Shown: positions 1 through 9,301 of the stretch, piece by piece | Layout of the letters: each line of letters begins with the position of its first letter | How positions within the stretch are numbered: position 1 is the first letter of the stretch | Assembly (NCBI GenBank): GCA_964017965.1 | Contig: CAXHNV010000006.1 | Span: 28,002 to 92,001 of the forward strand | Length of the DNA: 64,000 bases | DNA from: UBA2883 sp964017965 | GTDB lineage: Bacteria; Cyanobacteriota; Vampirovibrionia; Gastranaerophilales; Gastranaerophilaceae | Direction: 5' to 3' | The notes under the pieces: generated by a model | Told to the model about the DNA's origin: nothing | Seen by the model: only the letters and a program-made list of their open reading frames with translations | The model's database searches: none | Translations under genes and position numbers: made by a program

Positions 1-1641
1 CTTTGTCTTAATACCGCTCTTACCGCGTGTTGCACGGTTTTGACGTTCAAATGTATCTAAGCTGATACGTTTCAAATAACCTTGACGGGTAATAAATACT
101 GCCATAGGTGTGTTTGGAGTCAAGTCCTCAATAGTAACCTCACCTTGTTCAGGAACAATCTGAGTCCTTCTGTCATCACCGTATTTTTCTTTATCTTCTC
201 TCAACTCATCTTTAATAATATCAAGAACTTTTTGTCTATCTGCAAGAATAGCTTCGTATTCAGCGATTTTCTTTTGAAGTTCTTCATATTCATTCTTAAT
301 CTTGTCTTGTTCAAGCCCTGTCAATCTTCTCAACTGCATTTCTAAGATTGCGTTAGCCTGATCAACGTCAAGTCCGAATCTTGTCATTAAGCCTACACGA
401 GCTTCATCCGTAGTCTTAGACTTCTTAATCAACTCGATAACTTCGTCTAAAGAACCCAAAGCAATCAACAAACCTGCTAATATATGAGCTCTCATCTTAG
501 CTTTTTTAAGATAGAAGATAGTTCTTCTTGTAACAATCTCAACTCTGTGTTCAACAAACTCGTTAAGCACTTCATACAAGTTCAACAATCTAGGCTGTTG
601 ACCGCAAAGTGTAACCATATTCACACCAAACGTTGTTGCAAGTTGAGTGTATTTAAACAAGTTGTTTTTAACAACATCAGGATTCGCATCACGTTTAAGT
701 TCAATAACAATACGCATGCCTGTTCTATCTGATTCATCTCTCAAATCAGAAATACCGTTAATCTTTTGCTCCTTAACAAGTTCAGCAATCTTTTGAATCA
801 ACAACGCTTTGTTAACCTGATAAGGTAACTCAGTAACAACAATAGCTGTTCTTGATTGACGACCGTTACCACCGGCAATTTCTTCGATAGTAGCAACAGC
901 AGACATCTTAATAGAGCCTCTGCCTGTTTCATAAGCTTGTTTAATATCGTTCAAACCAACAATAGTAGCTGCTGTCGGGAAGTCAGGACCCTTGATATGT
1001 TCCATTAAGCCTTCAACAGTAATTTGAGGGTTATCAATCAAAGCTATAGTACCGTCCACAACTTCACAAAGGTTATGTGGAGGAATGTTAGTTGCCATAC
1101 CAACTGCGATACCTGAAACACCGTTCAATAACAACATTGGAAGTCTAACAGGAAGAACAGAAGGTTCTTGCAACGAACCGTCGAAGTTTGGTCCGAAATC
1201 AACTGTTTCACAATCAATATCAGCCAACATAGACTGTGTAATCTTATGCATACGAGCCTCGGTATAACGCATTGCAGCAGCCCCGTCACCGTCGACAGAA
1301 CCGAAGTTACCATGACCGTCTACAACTAAATATCTTGTATTAAAGTCTTGTGCCAAACGAACAAGAGCTTCATAAACAGAGCTGTCACCGTGAGGGTGAT
1401 ACTTACCAAGTACTTCACCAACGATACGGGCACATTTCTTGAAAGGTTTATCAGGAGTCATACCCAACTCGTTCATCGCAAATAAAATACGTCTGTGAAC
1501 AGGCTTCAAACCGTCTCTAACATCAGGCAATGCACGACCCACAATTACACTCATCGCGTAATCTATATAGCATCTTTTCATCTCTTCACGTATATTAACC
1601 GGAACAATTTTTCCGTCTTCAAACATATTTTGTTGAGTCAA
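1..1641 (-). CDS. gyrA: DNA gyrase subunit A (3' end outside window)
   Basis: GyrA is the breakage-rejoining subunit of DNA gyrase, which introduces negative supercoils. The reverse strand reads as one uninterrupted frame of 547 codons starting MTQQNMFEDGKIVP. It includes the typical N-terminal stretch DYAMSVIVGRALPDVRDGL, the GDSSVYEALVR quinolone-resistance region with Ser and Glu at the two usual resistance positions (wild-type-looking), and the catalytic-tyrosine region ARMHKIT/RYTEARM. The C-terminal beta-propeller begins near the window edge (RQGYLKRI). I chose the TTG at 1641 because a GGAG motif lies 8 bases upstream; the first ATG (1626) would be 23 bases from it. The remaining C-terminal domain is off the left end. 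ParC is the only serious alternative, but start and context favour GyrA. Confidence 0.95.
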   Translation of the reverse strand, partial: MTQQNMFEDGKIVPVNIREEMKRCYIDYAMSVIVGRALPDVRDGLKPVHRRILFAMNELGMTPDKPFKKCARIVGEVLGKYHPHGDSSVYEALVRLAQDFNTRYLVVDGHGNFGSVDGDGAAAMRYTEARMHKITQSMLADIDCETVDFGPNFDGSLQEPSVLPVRLPMLLLNGVSGIAVGMATNIPPHNLCEVVDGTIALIDNPQITVEGLMEHIKGPDFPTAATIVGLNDIKQAYETGRGSIKMSAVATIEEIAGGNGRQSRTAIVVTELPYQVNKALLIQKIAELVKEQKINGISDLRDESDRTGMRIVIELKRDANPDVVKNNLFKYTQLATTFGVNMVTLCGQQPRLLNLYEVLNEFVEHRVEIVTRRTIFYLKKAKMRAHILAGLLIALGSLDEVIELIKKSKTTDEARVGLMTRFGLDVDQANAILEMQLRRLTGLEQDKIKNEYEELQKKIAEYEAILADRQKVLDIIKDELREDKEKYGDDRRTQIVPEQGEVTIEDLTPNTPMAVFITRQGYLKRISLDTFERQNRATRGKSGIKTK

Positions 1642-1724
1642 AATTCTTCTCCTTCTTCCCCTATTTCTTTTATTCTATCACAAAAACAAGGGCTGTAAAT
1701 AAATTTTTACAAAAAGATTAATTA

Positions 1725-4700
1725 TTAATCTACAGAGAAAATTTCCTTAATATCTTCCATAGTCAAAGACTTTGTAATGTTTCTGTCAACTGAAATTACA
1801 CTATCAACCAAATCACGTTTACGCATTTTGAGTTTTTGAATCTTTTCTTCAACAGTGTTCTTAGTAATAATTCTATAAACGAACACCTTCTTAGTCTGCC
1901 CGATACGATACGCACGGTCAGTCGCCTGATCCTCAACAGCAGGGTTCCACCAAGGGTCATAATGGATAACATAATCCGCACCCGTCAAGTTCAAACCTGT
2001 ACCCCCGGCTTTCAAACTAATCAAGAATATCTTAACCTTAGGGTTGTTATTAAAGTTATCAACAGCAGCCTTTCTATCCTTAGTCTTACCGGTCAAATAC
2101 TCATACTCAATACCTGAACGATCCAACCAACCCTTGATAATATCCAACATATCAACAAATTGGCTAAACAAAAGTACCCTGTGGTCTTCTTCAATAATCT
2201 GTTCTAACATTCCTTTCAAGTACTCAAACTTACCTGACTGAATAACACCCTTAACATGCTCTTTATCATACAACTTAGGGTGACAGCATATCTGACGTAA
2301 TCTAAGCAACGCTGAGAAAATAGACATCCTGCTCTTTTCTAAACCGTTCATCTCGATACTCTTGAACAACTCTTCCTTCGTACTATCCAATACATCCAAA
2401 TAGAAATCCTTTTGTTCAGGTGTCATTTCACAGTACGCCATATTTTCTACCTTATCAGGCAAGTCCTTAGCAACGTCACGTTTCATACGACGTAAAATGA
2501 ACGGATAAATCTGTAACTTAAGACGTTTTTCAACAGTCTTATCCTGTCTTTCCATAATAGGAGTAACATATCTTGAGTTGAATTCAGGCATACTAAACAA
2601 GAATCCCGGCATCAAGAAGTCAAATACAGACCAGAGTTCTTCCAACTTGTTCTCGATAGGAGTACCGGATAACGCAAGTCTATGTGTACCGTTCAAAGTC
2701 TTAACAGCCTGAGCTGTCTGAGAAATAGCGTTCTTAATATTCTGTGATTCATCAAGAATAATGTATCTGAAATTATACTTTCTAAACTTCTCAATATCAC
2801 GTCTAATCAAAGCATAGCTCGTAATAACAATATCATATTCTGGAATCTTATCAAACAACTTCGCTCTATCAACACCGGAAAGTTTCAAACAGGTCATATC
2901 AGGAGTAAACTTCTGAATTTCAGACTCCCAGTTAAAAACAACCGTAGTAGGTGCAATAACAAGAGTAGGTGCCGGTCCGTCAACCTCTTTCGCCTTCTGC
3001 AACAAGCTCAATGCCTGTAAAGTTTTACCCAGACCCATATCGTCGGCAAGAATACCGTTCAAACCGTATTTATACATAAACCATAACCAGCTGAAACCTT
3101 TCAACTGGTAATCACGGAATTCCGCATTAACCTTAGGTAACTCAGTAGTTTCAGTCGTTGAGAAAGTAGAAATCTGTTCCCAGAACTTTTTAAACTCATC
3201 ACTCATAACAAGCTCGAAACCTAAGTTTTCAAGCTCTTTTACAAGACCTGTACGATATGATTTAATTCTAAACTTGTTCTCATCGTTTCTGTAAGCATCA
3301 AACGAATTGAATGACCTCATCATCTGATAAATGTTCTGTGCTGGATATTCAACAAACCCTAAACTTCTAACCCTGCTATACTTTTCACCGTTTTGAATAG
3401 TCTCAAAAATAGTGTCAAAATCAATAACTTCTTCTCCGGTTCTGCCATATAATTGAATCTCAAATTCATCCACCGCATCATCGCAGAAATCTATCTTAGC
3501 ACACATTGTAAAAGGTTCTTCCACAAGTTTAAAGAACGACATATCATCCTTTTCTTCAAACCTCCAGTTATCACCCGCCTGTTTCTTATAATAATTATAA
3601 AAATCGATAGCATTTTCTTTTTCTAACGCCAAATTGTTAGTCTGCATAGGTACAAACTTACATCCCAAAAGCATTGCATAAGCCATTTGTTCAGCCTGAA
3701 AATTACGTTTTACCCAGTAAACAAAATCTTCACCACCCTGTTTTTTAGTAACAGTAATATAAGGTGCTTTCTTTTCATCATGTTTTGTATAAGGAACCTT
3801 AACTCCGTCATACTCAAACTCAAGCTCTGCTTTCAACGACTGGTCATAATCTATACCAAGAGTAACAACATTAACAGGAGGACGTTCCTCTAGCATAAGT
3901 TTTTGAATCTGTTCAGAAACATTAACCTGCATCTTCTCCTGAATCTTAGGCAGCTCTTCATATACAAACTTGCCGCTTTCAGAATCTTTTAAATCCGTAA
4001 ACGTTGATTTAATAATATACTGAGGCAACTCATTCATCGCAACATTAATAGGGAATATAACGTTTTTATATCTGCCCCATTTCAACTGTCTTGAGAAATA
4101 CTTAACCTCTTCAAACGGATAAACATCATCACTATCAGGTCTATTCCAATATAAAGCTAGTGACAAAGTACCGTTAGAATTTGCATTAACATCTAAACTA
4201 AGCTCCCAAGTTTTTTCCAAGAACTTGATTCGCTCTTTTGACTTTTCATCCAAAACTTCTTCTACCTGAGCAAGCAACGGAAACATTGGCATAAACTTAG
4301 TAATAGGAATATCATACCAGCCTGCCTTCTTATCCTGTCTTGCAATCTGCAATATCTGGTGGAATATAGCAAGTTCTGCTTTTTGATAATCGTTTAATTG
4401 AAAACCTTCAGTTGATTTTTGAGCCTCAATAAGTGCTCTTAAAATACTCTCCAAGGAACGTATAATCTTGCCGGTTTGTCTATCCTTAATCAATATAGAA
4501 AAGAAGTTTTGCTTACGTTTAGGGTTAAAATGGAATATATAATTCCCTTGAGTGACATCGTTCAACGCCGTATTCTCATCAGGATAATCAAATTCCATAC
4601 CGAATTTGGTCTCTAACCAATCCTCATAAGCGTGTTCATCAATAGCTTTTAAAGCAACCGCAACAGAGTGTTTACACCATTCTTCTTTCAACGGACAACT

Positions 4701-4910
4701 GCAACGTGCTTCAACTCCTGATTTTTTGAATATCAAATCAGTAGAGTAAGAATCTTGAAAATTCCCCTTTACCTTACCTTTATAAAAGTTTTTTATAGGT
4801 GAAGCTTCAAGGAGCATATCTTTTTTGTAATACTCATAGCCACGTCTCCAGCTGCCTGCAGACGAATGCTCTTTTATATATTTATAGCTAAATTCAAAAA
4901 CTTTACTCAT
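1725..4910 (-). CDS. SNF2-family helicase with SWIM zinc finger
   Basis: This is a large (about 1,061 aa) Snf2/Rad54-type ATPase, a double-strand DNA translocase probably acting in repair or nucleoprotein remodelling. An N-terminal SWIM zinc-binding motif is visible as CSCPLKEEWCKH. It is followed by a long middle region resembling bacterial SNF2 N-terminal domains. The C-terminal motor has motif I DDMGLGKT, motif II DESQ, motif III LALSGTPIEN, motif V KAGGTGLNL and motif VI DRAYRIGQ. The frame could extend upstream to 5009, but the added residues look unlike protein. MSKVFEF at 4910 is a better start, with a weak AGGA upstream. It is transcribed alone, divergently from uridine phosphorylase. 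The cellular role is inferred from family only. Confidence 0.9.
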   Translation of the reverse strand: MSKVFEFSYKYIKEHSSAGSWRRGYEYYKKDMLLEASPIKNFYKGKVKGNFQDSYSTDLIFKKSGVEARCSCPLKEEWCKHSVAVALKAIDEHAYEDWLETKFGMEFDYPDENTALNDVTQGNYIFHFNPKRKQNFFSILIKDRQTGKIIRSLESILRALIEAQKSTEGFQLNDYQKAELAIFHQILQIARQDKKAGWYDIPITKFMPMFPLLAQVEEVLDEKSKERIKFLEKTWELSLDVNANSNGTLSLALYWNRPDSDDVYPFEEVKYFSRQLKWGRYKNVIFPINVAMNELPQYIIKSTFTDLKDSESGKFVYEELPKIQEKMQVNVSEQIQKLMLEERPPVNVVTLGIDYDQSLKAELEFEYDGVKVPYTKHDEKKAPYITVTKKQGGEDFVYWVKRNFQAEQMAYAMLLGCKFVPMQTNNLALEKENAIDFYNYYKKQAGDNWRFEEKDDMSFFKLVEEPFTMCAKIDFCDDAVDEFEIQLYGRTGEEVIDFDTIFETIQNGEKYSRVRSLGFVEYPAQNIYQMMRSFNSFDAYRNDENKFRIKSYRTGLVKELENLGFELVMSDEFKKFWEQISTFSTTETTELPKVNAEFRDYQLKGFSWLWFMYKYGLNGILADDMGLGKTLQALSLLQKAKEVDGPAPTLVIAPTTVVFNWESEIQKFTPDMTCLKLSGVDRAKLFDKIPEYDIVITSYALIRRDIEKFRKYNFRYIILDESQNIKNAISQTAQAVKTLNGTHRLALSGTPIENKLEELWSVFDFLMPGFLFSMPEFNSRYVTPIMERQDKTVEKRLKLQIYPFILRRMKRDVAKDLPDKVENMAYCEMTPEQKDFYLDVLDSTKEELFKSIEMNGLEKSRMSIFSALLRLRQICCHPKLYDKEHVKGVIQSGKFEYLKGMLEQIIEEDHRVLLFSQFVDMLDIIKGWLDRSGIEYEYLTGKTKDRKAAVDNFNNNPKVKIFLISLKAGGTGLNLTGADYVIHYDPWWNPAVEDQATDRAYRIGQTKKVFVYRIITKNTVEEKIQKLKMRKRDLVDSVISVDRNITKSLTMEDIKEIFSVD

Positions 4911-5046
4911 TAACTGAGTTAATCCTTTTCGGGTCTTATAAAAAACAATTATTTGTAAACTACAAATGTCTTCTTTAACAAATAATTCTAAGCTAATAAC
5001 ATTGTACACTAATATAAAAAAATTACAAGTATATATATTTTATTTG

Positions 5047-5076
5047 TTGACACAAAGAGCTATCGCGTGCTACTAT
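5047..5076 (+). promoter_or_regulatory. Sigma-70-type promoter of uridine phosphorylase gene
   Basis: A perfect TTGACA -35 at 5047-5052 and a TACTAT -10 at 5071-5076 are separated by 18 bases, 39 bases upstream of the start codon at 5115. A normal AGGAG ribosome binding site is at 5104-5108. Confidence 0.7.
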
Positions 5077-5114
5077 TTTATTCTCAAAAGCATCACACAA
5101 TTTAGGAGTTTATT

Positions 5115-5885
5115 ATGAAATATGCAGAAGAAGGTGTTCAATACCATTTAGATATTAAAAAAGGAGATGTAGGTAAATACGTAATTTTACCCGGAGATCC
5201 AAAAAGATGTGCTAAAATTGCTGCATATTTTGATGATGCAAAATTAGTAGCCGACAAACGCGAATACGTAACCTACACAGGTTACCTGAACGGTGAAAAA
5301 GTCAGTGTAACTTCAACAGGTATCGGCGGTCCTTCAGCGTCAATTGCGTTAGAAGAACTTGTAAAATCAGGTGCTGAAACATTCATAAGAGTCGGAACCT
5401 GCGGCGGTATGCAAATGGATGTAATGGGTGGCGACGCAGTCATAGCAACAGGTGCTATCCGTATGGAAGGCACAACAAAAGAATACGCACCAATAGAATT
5501 TCCTGCTGTAGCAGACCTGAGCGTTGCTAACGCTCTTGTTAATTCCGCTAAAGAACTCGGGTTTAAATACCACGCAGGTGTTGTTCAATGTAAAGACTCA
5601 TTCTACGGTCAACACGAACCGCACAAAATGCCTGTAAACTACGAACTCGAAAACAAATGGAATGCCTGGATTAAATTAGGTGCCCTCGCTTCTGAAATGG
5701 AATCAGCAGCACTATTTGTCGTAGGAAGTTACCTGCGTGTAAAAGTTGGTTCAGTATTCCTCGTAGTAGCGAATCAGGAACGTGAAAAACAAGGGCTTGA
5801 AAACCCTGTCGTACACGATACAGAAGGCGCTATAAAAATCGCAGTAAACGCTATAAAACACCTAATCGAAGAAGATAAAAAATAA
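5115..5885 (+). CDS. udp: Uridine phosphorylase
   Basis: This cytoplasmic pyrimidine-salvage enzyme splits uridine with phosphate into uracil and ribose-1-phosphate. The 256-residue length matches the NP-I hexameric phosphorylases. Visible family motifs are ILPGDPKR near the N-terminus (phosphate site), STGIGGPSASIALEEL, the RVGTCGG phosphate-binding loop, the EFPAVAD stretch shared with E. coli Udp, and MESAALF near residue 195 (ribose-binding Met-Glu). Alternatives within the family are purine nucleoside phosphorylase (DeoD) or a broader uridine/purine enzyme; the EFPAVAD-type sequence favours Udp. It has its own promoter and a strong terminator just after the stop. Confidence 0.85.
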   Translation: MKYAEEGVQYHLDIKKGDVGKYVILPGDPKRCAKIAAYFDDAKLVADKREYVTYTGYLNGEKVSVTSTGIGGPSASIALEELVKSGAETFIRVGTCGGMQMDVMGGDAVIATGAIRMEGTTKEYAPIEFPAVADLSVANALVNSAKELGFKYHAGVVQCKDSFYGQHEPHKMPVNYELENKWNAWIKLGALASEMESAALFVVGSYLRVKVGSVFLVVANQEREKQGLENPVVHDTEGAIKIAVNAIKHLIEEDKK

Positions 5886-5886
5886 A

Positions 5887-5914
5887 AAAAGGGGCTAATA
5901 ATTTAGCCCCTTTT
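5887..5914. terminator. Bidirectional terminator between udp and terminase gene
   Basis: GGGGCTA (5891-5897) pairs with TAGCCCC (5904-5910) around a 6-base loop. It is flanked by A4 on the left and T4 on the right, so it can end transcripts from both sides. Confidence 0.85.
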
Positions 5915-5916
5915 AA

Positions 5917-7221
5917 TTACTTTATTCTCCAGTAATATTCCGTCAAATAACTTGCTGCATCAAAAGGATGTTCTAAAAACTTTGAATCCCGATTATTCTT
6001 TATCTGTGAAAAGCTCGGAACATCAACTATAGTAGTACCCTCTTTAAACGATAAATTATAAATATTATACAAAAGCCATTTACATCGACGCTCATCAACA
6101 AACAAATGCCGCTCACCCGAAGAATTCTTAACCTTAGCATTAAACGCAGAAATTCTGTTTAAAATAGGCGGATTATAACCCCGCAAACAGAACTTAACCT
6201 GTTTCTTATCATAACCGTGTTTATATAAAGCGTTTCTGATAATAGCGTAATTTGTATACTCACTCTGTGTTGACCGATTATCACCGGAAGCATCACCGTT
6301 AACTATTATCTCAGCTTTATGCTCGGGATATCGTCTCAAAAACTCCTGAATACATTCTTCCGTAGTAGTTTTTTCAACTGCTATCTCATCAAAATAATAA
6401 ACATTGTTCTTATCAGTATAAGCCAACACCCAGCACATAGGATCAACGTTAAAATCGCAAGTAATATGTATCGGTAAATCAGGGTTATACTTGAAGTGTT
6501 TCAAATTCTCCTGAGAAAAATTCTTCACAACAAGCCCGCTTGCATAATCACCAAATTCACCCAGGACATTTATCTTATAATACTCTTCATCAAAATTATC
6601 TTTCAATGATTCAATAAAATGCTCAGGTAAAAAGATATTATTCGTAGTAGGAGCAATAATTAATCTATAATTTTCATGCTGCTCTTCAACAAACCGTTTC
6701 CAAATCCAACTCTTATTAGCCTGCGGATTAGTATGACCGAATAACCTATATCTAAAATCACCCCAATCTTTACCGCGGTAAGTATTTCTCAAACGTCCGA
6801 GCAATTGTTTAAATGCTCCGTCATCAATCTGAGAAGCCTCTTCTATTTCCGCCCAGTGTAAATTCAAAGACTTAAACCGTTCAGGATCCTCTAACGCACA
6901 AAACAATATCTCTGAGCCGTTCTTAAACTTAATAACCTTATCAATCTTATTATACGTATAATGAACATTCTCTTTATAACCAAGAAATGTCAAATGCTCC
7001 AGATAAGTAACCAACGTCGTCTTACGAACAAGTTCATATTCTTTTGCACCAACCAAACCTCTTGAACCTGCATATTTTCGTGCCAGCAAAACTCCCAATA
7101 GCGCTCCGCACCACGTTTTACCGCTACCATAACCCCCTTGATATATTGCTATATCAAGGGGATGATTATGTGGTATCTCTATAAATTCCCGTTGTTTTTC
7201 AAGTAATTTATATTTAACCAT
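5917..7221 (-). CDS. Phage-type terminase large subunit
   Basis: This is the ATP-driven DNA packaging motor and nuclease of a tailed-phage particle. At 434 aa it is compact for the family. The Walker A motif GGYGSGKT is at residues 29-36, and a Walker B-like hydrophobic/acidic stretch WAEIEEA is near 123-129. The RNase H-like nuclease acidic residues are plausible at D256 (CDFNVDP), D310 (VNGDASGD) and the late HPFDAASYLTEYY motif. All elements of an active enzyme therefore seem present and there are no stops. It is the last gene of the minus-strand block, four bases after the preceding 90-aa ORF, and terminates at the hairpin shared with udp. T7 also places its large terminase last. Confidence 0.93.
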   Translation of the reverse strand: MVKYKLLEKQREFIEIPHNHPLDIAIYQGGYGSGKTWCGALLGVLLARKYAGSRGLVGAKEYELVRKTTLVTYLEHLTFLGYKENVHYTYNKIDKVIKFKNGSEILFCALEDPERFKSLNLHWAEIEEASQIDDGAFKQLLGRLRNTYRGKDWGDFRYRLFGHTNPQANKSWIWKRFVEEQHENYRLIIAPTTNNIFLPEHFIESLKDNFDEEYYKINVLGEFGDYASGLVVKNFSQENLKHFKYNPDLPIHITCDFNVDPMCWVLAYTDKNNVYYFDEIAVEKTTTEECIQEFLRRYPEHKAEIIVNGDASGDNRSTQSEYTNYAIIRNALYKHGYDKKQVKFCLRGYNPPILNRISAFNAKVKNSSGERHLFVDERRCKWLLYNIYNLSFKEGTTIVDVPSFSQIKNNRDSKFLEHPFDAASYLTEYYWRIK

Positions 7222-7224
7222 TTA

Positions 7225-7497
7225 CTATTCAAGTTCACCTGCCTTAGATGTCAAAATATCAAAGACTGATTGAGTTATTCTCGGAACTAAATCGATTAAA
7301 ACATTAACCAAAAACGAAAGTAATATATTTTTTGAAACAAATGTCTTCTTAATAAAAGCCACAACAGCTTTATCGACATTCATCTTTTTCTCTTCGCCGC
7401 TTAATTTTTGAGCAGCTTGTTCAACAATATTCTTTTTAATAACACCAAACAAATTTGTAATATTTTCTTGTGAAAAACACTTACTTAAACGTACCAT
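7225..7497 (-). CDS. Small phage-cluster protein of unknown function (90 aa)
   Basis: This 90-residue protein is not recognised. The N-terminal two-thirds are charged and helical. The C-terminal part (roughly residues 55-82, with LLSFLVNVLIDLVP) is hydrophobic enough to be a membrane-associated helix. Its start codon overlaps the stop of the preceding 120-aa gene (TAATG) and it ends 3 bases before the terminase gene, so it is translationally coupled. Its position directly before the large terminase is where a small terminase or lysis accessory protein would sit. The hydrophobic C-terminus argues against a small terminase, and neither role is established. Confidence 0.6.
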   Translation of the reverse strand: MVRLSKCFSQENITNLFGVIKKNIVEQAAQKLSGEEKKMNVDKAVVAFIKKTFVSKNILLSFLVNVLIDLVPRITQSVFDILTSKAGELE

Positions 7498-7859
7498 TAT
7501 AAACCTCCATTATCATCTTCAACGCCCAATTCTGTCAATTGTGCCCTTAACTCTAATACCTGTGCTTCATAGGTATTTAGATACTCAGTTTCATTTGCTC
7601 GAATTGCTCTGATACTCTTCAAATCAAGCTCTCTTAATTGTTGTTTCAGATTCTCTATTTGTTGCGATTTTTCTTCTTCTGCTAAAATGTTCGAATACTC
7701 CGGATTTGCAACAACCTCACCGTTTTGAAACATAACAGCGCGTTTATCTTCTTTATACAATTCATACATCGCCTGAGTTGTTTCAACTCTTGTTATATCT
7801 TCATTTAAATATTTTGAATTAAAGTCTATTATTTCATTATTTTTTATATTTGCGTGCAT
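7497..7859 (-). CDS. Coiled-coil phage-cluster protein (120 aa)
   Basis: The C-terminal 55 residues form a clear coiled coil (IENLKQQLRELDLKSIRAIRAN and following heptads). The N-terminus is short and polar. This pattern, with its IRAIRANETEYL stretch, resembles small proteins often found downstream of phage tail-fibre genes (possible fibre chaperone or linker), but no function can be assigned. It lies 8 bases after the fibre-like gene and overlaps the next gene by one base, in the same operon. Confidence 0.6.
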   Translation of the reverse strand: MHANIKNNEIIDFNSKYLNEDITRVETTQAMYELYKEDKRAVMFQNGEVVANPEYSNILAEEEKSQQIENLKQQLRELDLKSIRAIRANETEYLNTYEAQVLELRAQLTELGVEDDNGGL

Positions 7860-7867
7860 TTTTCCTC

Positions 7868-8917
7868 CTAAGCATTTGTTCCGATTCTACGATATGCTAA
7901 TGCTGAGAACAAAGCATTTGATAGTTTAGCATTTAGTTTGTAATAAACAGTTCTATCTATATTAATTGGAATTACAACTGTACAACAAGGGTTCCCATTC
8001 GTTGATGCTCTTACTCTTAGCAATGGTGTTTCGGAATAATCATAGTCATCGGTATAAATATATGTATACCTTGGCGTATTATCAGTACCGCCACCATAAG
8101 AACCATTCGCATAAAACAATACCTCATAACTATAATTATCGTTAGGCAGGTATGTTGATAAGTCTATAGTATAAGTGCCTACTGCTGTTGCTGTAGATAA
8201 TTCTTCTACTTTAGCTATCCACTGTCCGTCCAAAACCTTTTTGCCGGAATCAGTAAGGTTTGATAAATCAGTATCTACACGATTAACAGTCGAAACGATA
8301 TTATTTTCCAGAGCAATCCCTGCTCCTGCAGACAAAACATCTTGTTTTCCGGTAATATCTTGGTGTTGAGTAAGGTAACCACTGTCATTTTGTAATTCAG
8401 ATACATTAGTTGGCAAATCCGAAAGAGCAGCAAGCCCTAAATCGTGTGAAGACTTGTTCCCGTCTAATGTGACAGAATTTATAGTAGGTTTATTTTGAGC
8501 AATTGTATAATCTAATGAAACCGTATTAGACGACTTTATTGTTTGTGTACCGTCATCATTATCAGTAATAACAATATTCTGACCGGCTACTAAATTAGGA
8601 TTCTTTTTAGCTAATTTTGTTGTTAATAAATCATCTGTCTCTGTTTTAGAATATGCACCAACCTGAGCGGCAGTAACCTCATGCGGATTATCGTTTTTAT
8701 CAGAATGCAAGCTCACAAGCTGCATTGTTTCTTCATCAATAGTATTTTTTAAATTCTTACAAGAAATTAAGTATTCATTTGCCTCATTTGCATAAGCAGC
8801 AGCCTTTGCAGCAGAGTTGAATGATTCTTTCGAATAACGATTAGCTAAATTTTCGTAATATTTAACATTATTATTCGTTACAGAAACAATATTTTTTTCT
8901 TTAAAATTATTACACAT
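7868..8917 (-). CDS. Tail-fibre-like protein
   Basis: This protein of about 349 aa is probably a receptor-binding fibre or appendage of the phage-like particle. It opens with an adaptor-like helical region. Near residue 80 it has the tail-fibre repeat signature NPHEVTAAQVGAYSKTETD, which recurs in many phage fibres, followed by low-complexity beta-rich segments and a C-terminal globular domain. I moved the start from a GTG at 8923 to the ATG at 8917, because GAGG then lies 7 bases upstream and the gene no longer overlaps its predecessor. Family assignment rests on the repeat signature and context. Confidence 0.75.
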   Translation of the reverse strand: MCNNFKEKNIVSVTNNNVKYYENLANRYSKESFNSAAKAAAYANEANEYLISCKNLKNTIDEETMQLVSLHSDKNDNPHEVTAAQVGAYSKTETDDLLTTKLAKKNPNLVAGQNIVITDNDDGTQTIKSSNTVSLDYTIAQNKPTINSVTLDGNKSSHDLGLAALSDLPTNVSELQNDSGYLTQHQDITGKQDVLSAGAGIALENNIVSTVNRVDTDLSNLTDSGKKVLDGQWIAKVEELSTATAVGTYTIDLSTYLPNDNYSYEVLFYANGSYGGGTDNTPRYTYIYTDDYDYSETPLLRVRASTNGNPCCTVVIPINIDRTVYYKLNAKLSNALFSALAYRRIGTNA

Positions 8918-8919
8918 TA

Positions 8920-9285
8920 TCACACCTCAACTTTCCCAGGGAATACAATAATATTATTAGTATCCCCATAACAGCAGCCTTCTAAAAACAAGGTATTCTC
9001 AACACCTTCATCATCAACGGTTTTTAATCCGTATGTATAAAATCCTGCTTCCTCATTACGTGGAATAGTTAATAAATTACTAAACTCGGAAGTTATTACA
9101 AAAGTAACTATAGAATTATTATTTGATTTAACTTCCAAACGGTTTCCAACCGTTCTGTTTTTTGAATCTTTAACCGTAAAATAAACGCTATAATCTTTAT
9201 CAGTAGGTAACCCCGAAACAACAACCTCTCCAGAATCACCTTTATATATATAAATATTTCCTTTTTCATCAATATTTAAACTCAC
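8920..9285 (-). CDS. Ig-like appendage protein of phage cluster (121 aa)
   Basis: This short all-beta protein begins with the pattern IYIYKGDSGEVVVSGLP, followed by YSVYFTVKDSKNRTVG. That pattern is seen in BppU-type or other Ig-like phage baseplate/fibre accessory domains. It has no signal peptide or membrane segment. It sits between the collar-domain protein and the fibre-like protein and is probably part of the adsorption apparatus. The specific role is unproven. Confidence 0.65.
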   Translation of the reverse strand: MSLNIDEKGNIYIYKGDSGEVVVSGLPTDKDYSVYFTVKDSKNRTVGNRLEVKSNNNSIVTFVITSEFSNLLTIPRNEEAGFYTYGLKTVDDEGVENTLFLEGCCYGDTNNIIVFPGKVEV

Positions 9286-9301
9286 AACAAACCTCCAAAA
9301 T

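Noticed and set aside
7225..7497. The 90-aa gene before the large terminase as small terminase
   Set aside because: It has a hydrophobic C-terminal helix and no visible DNA-binding helix-turn-helix, so the label is not supported.
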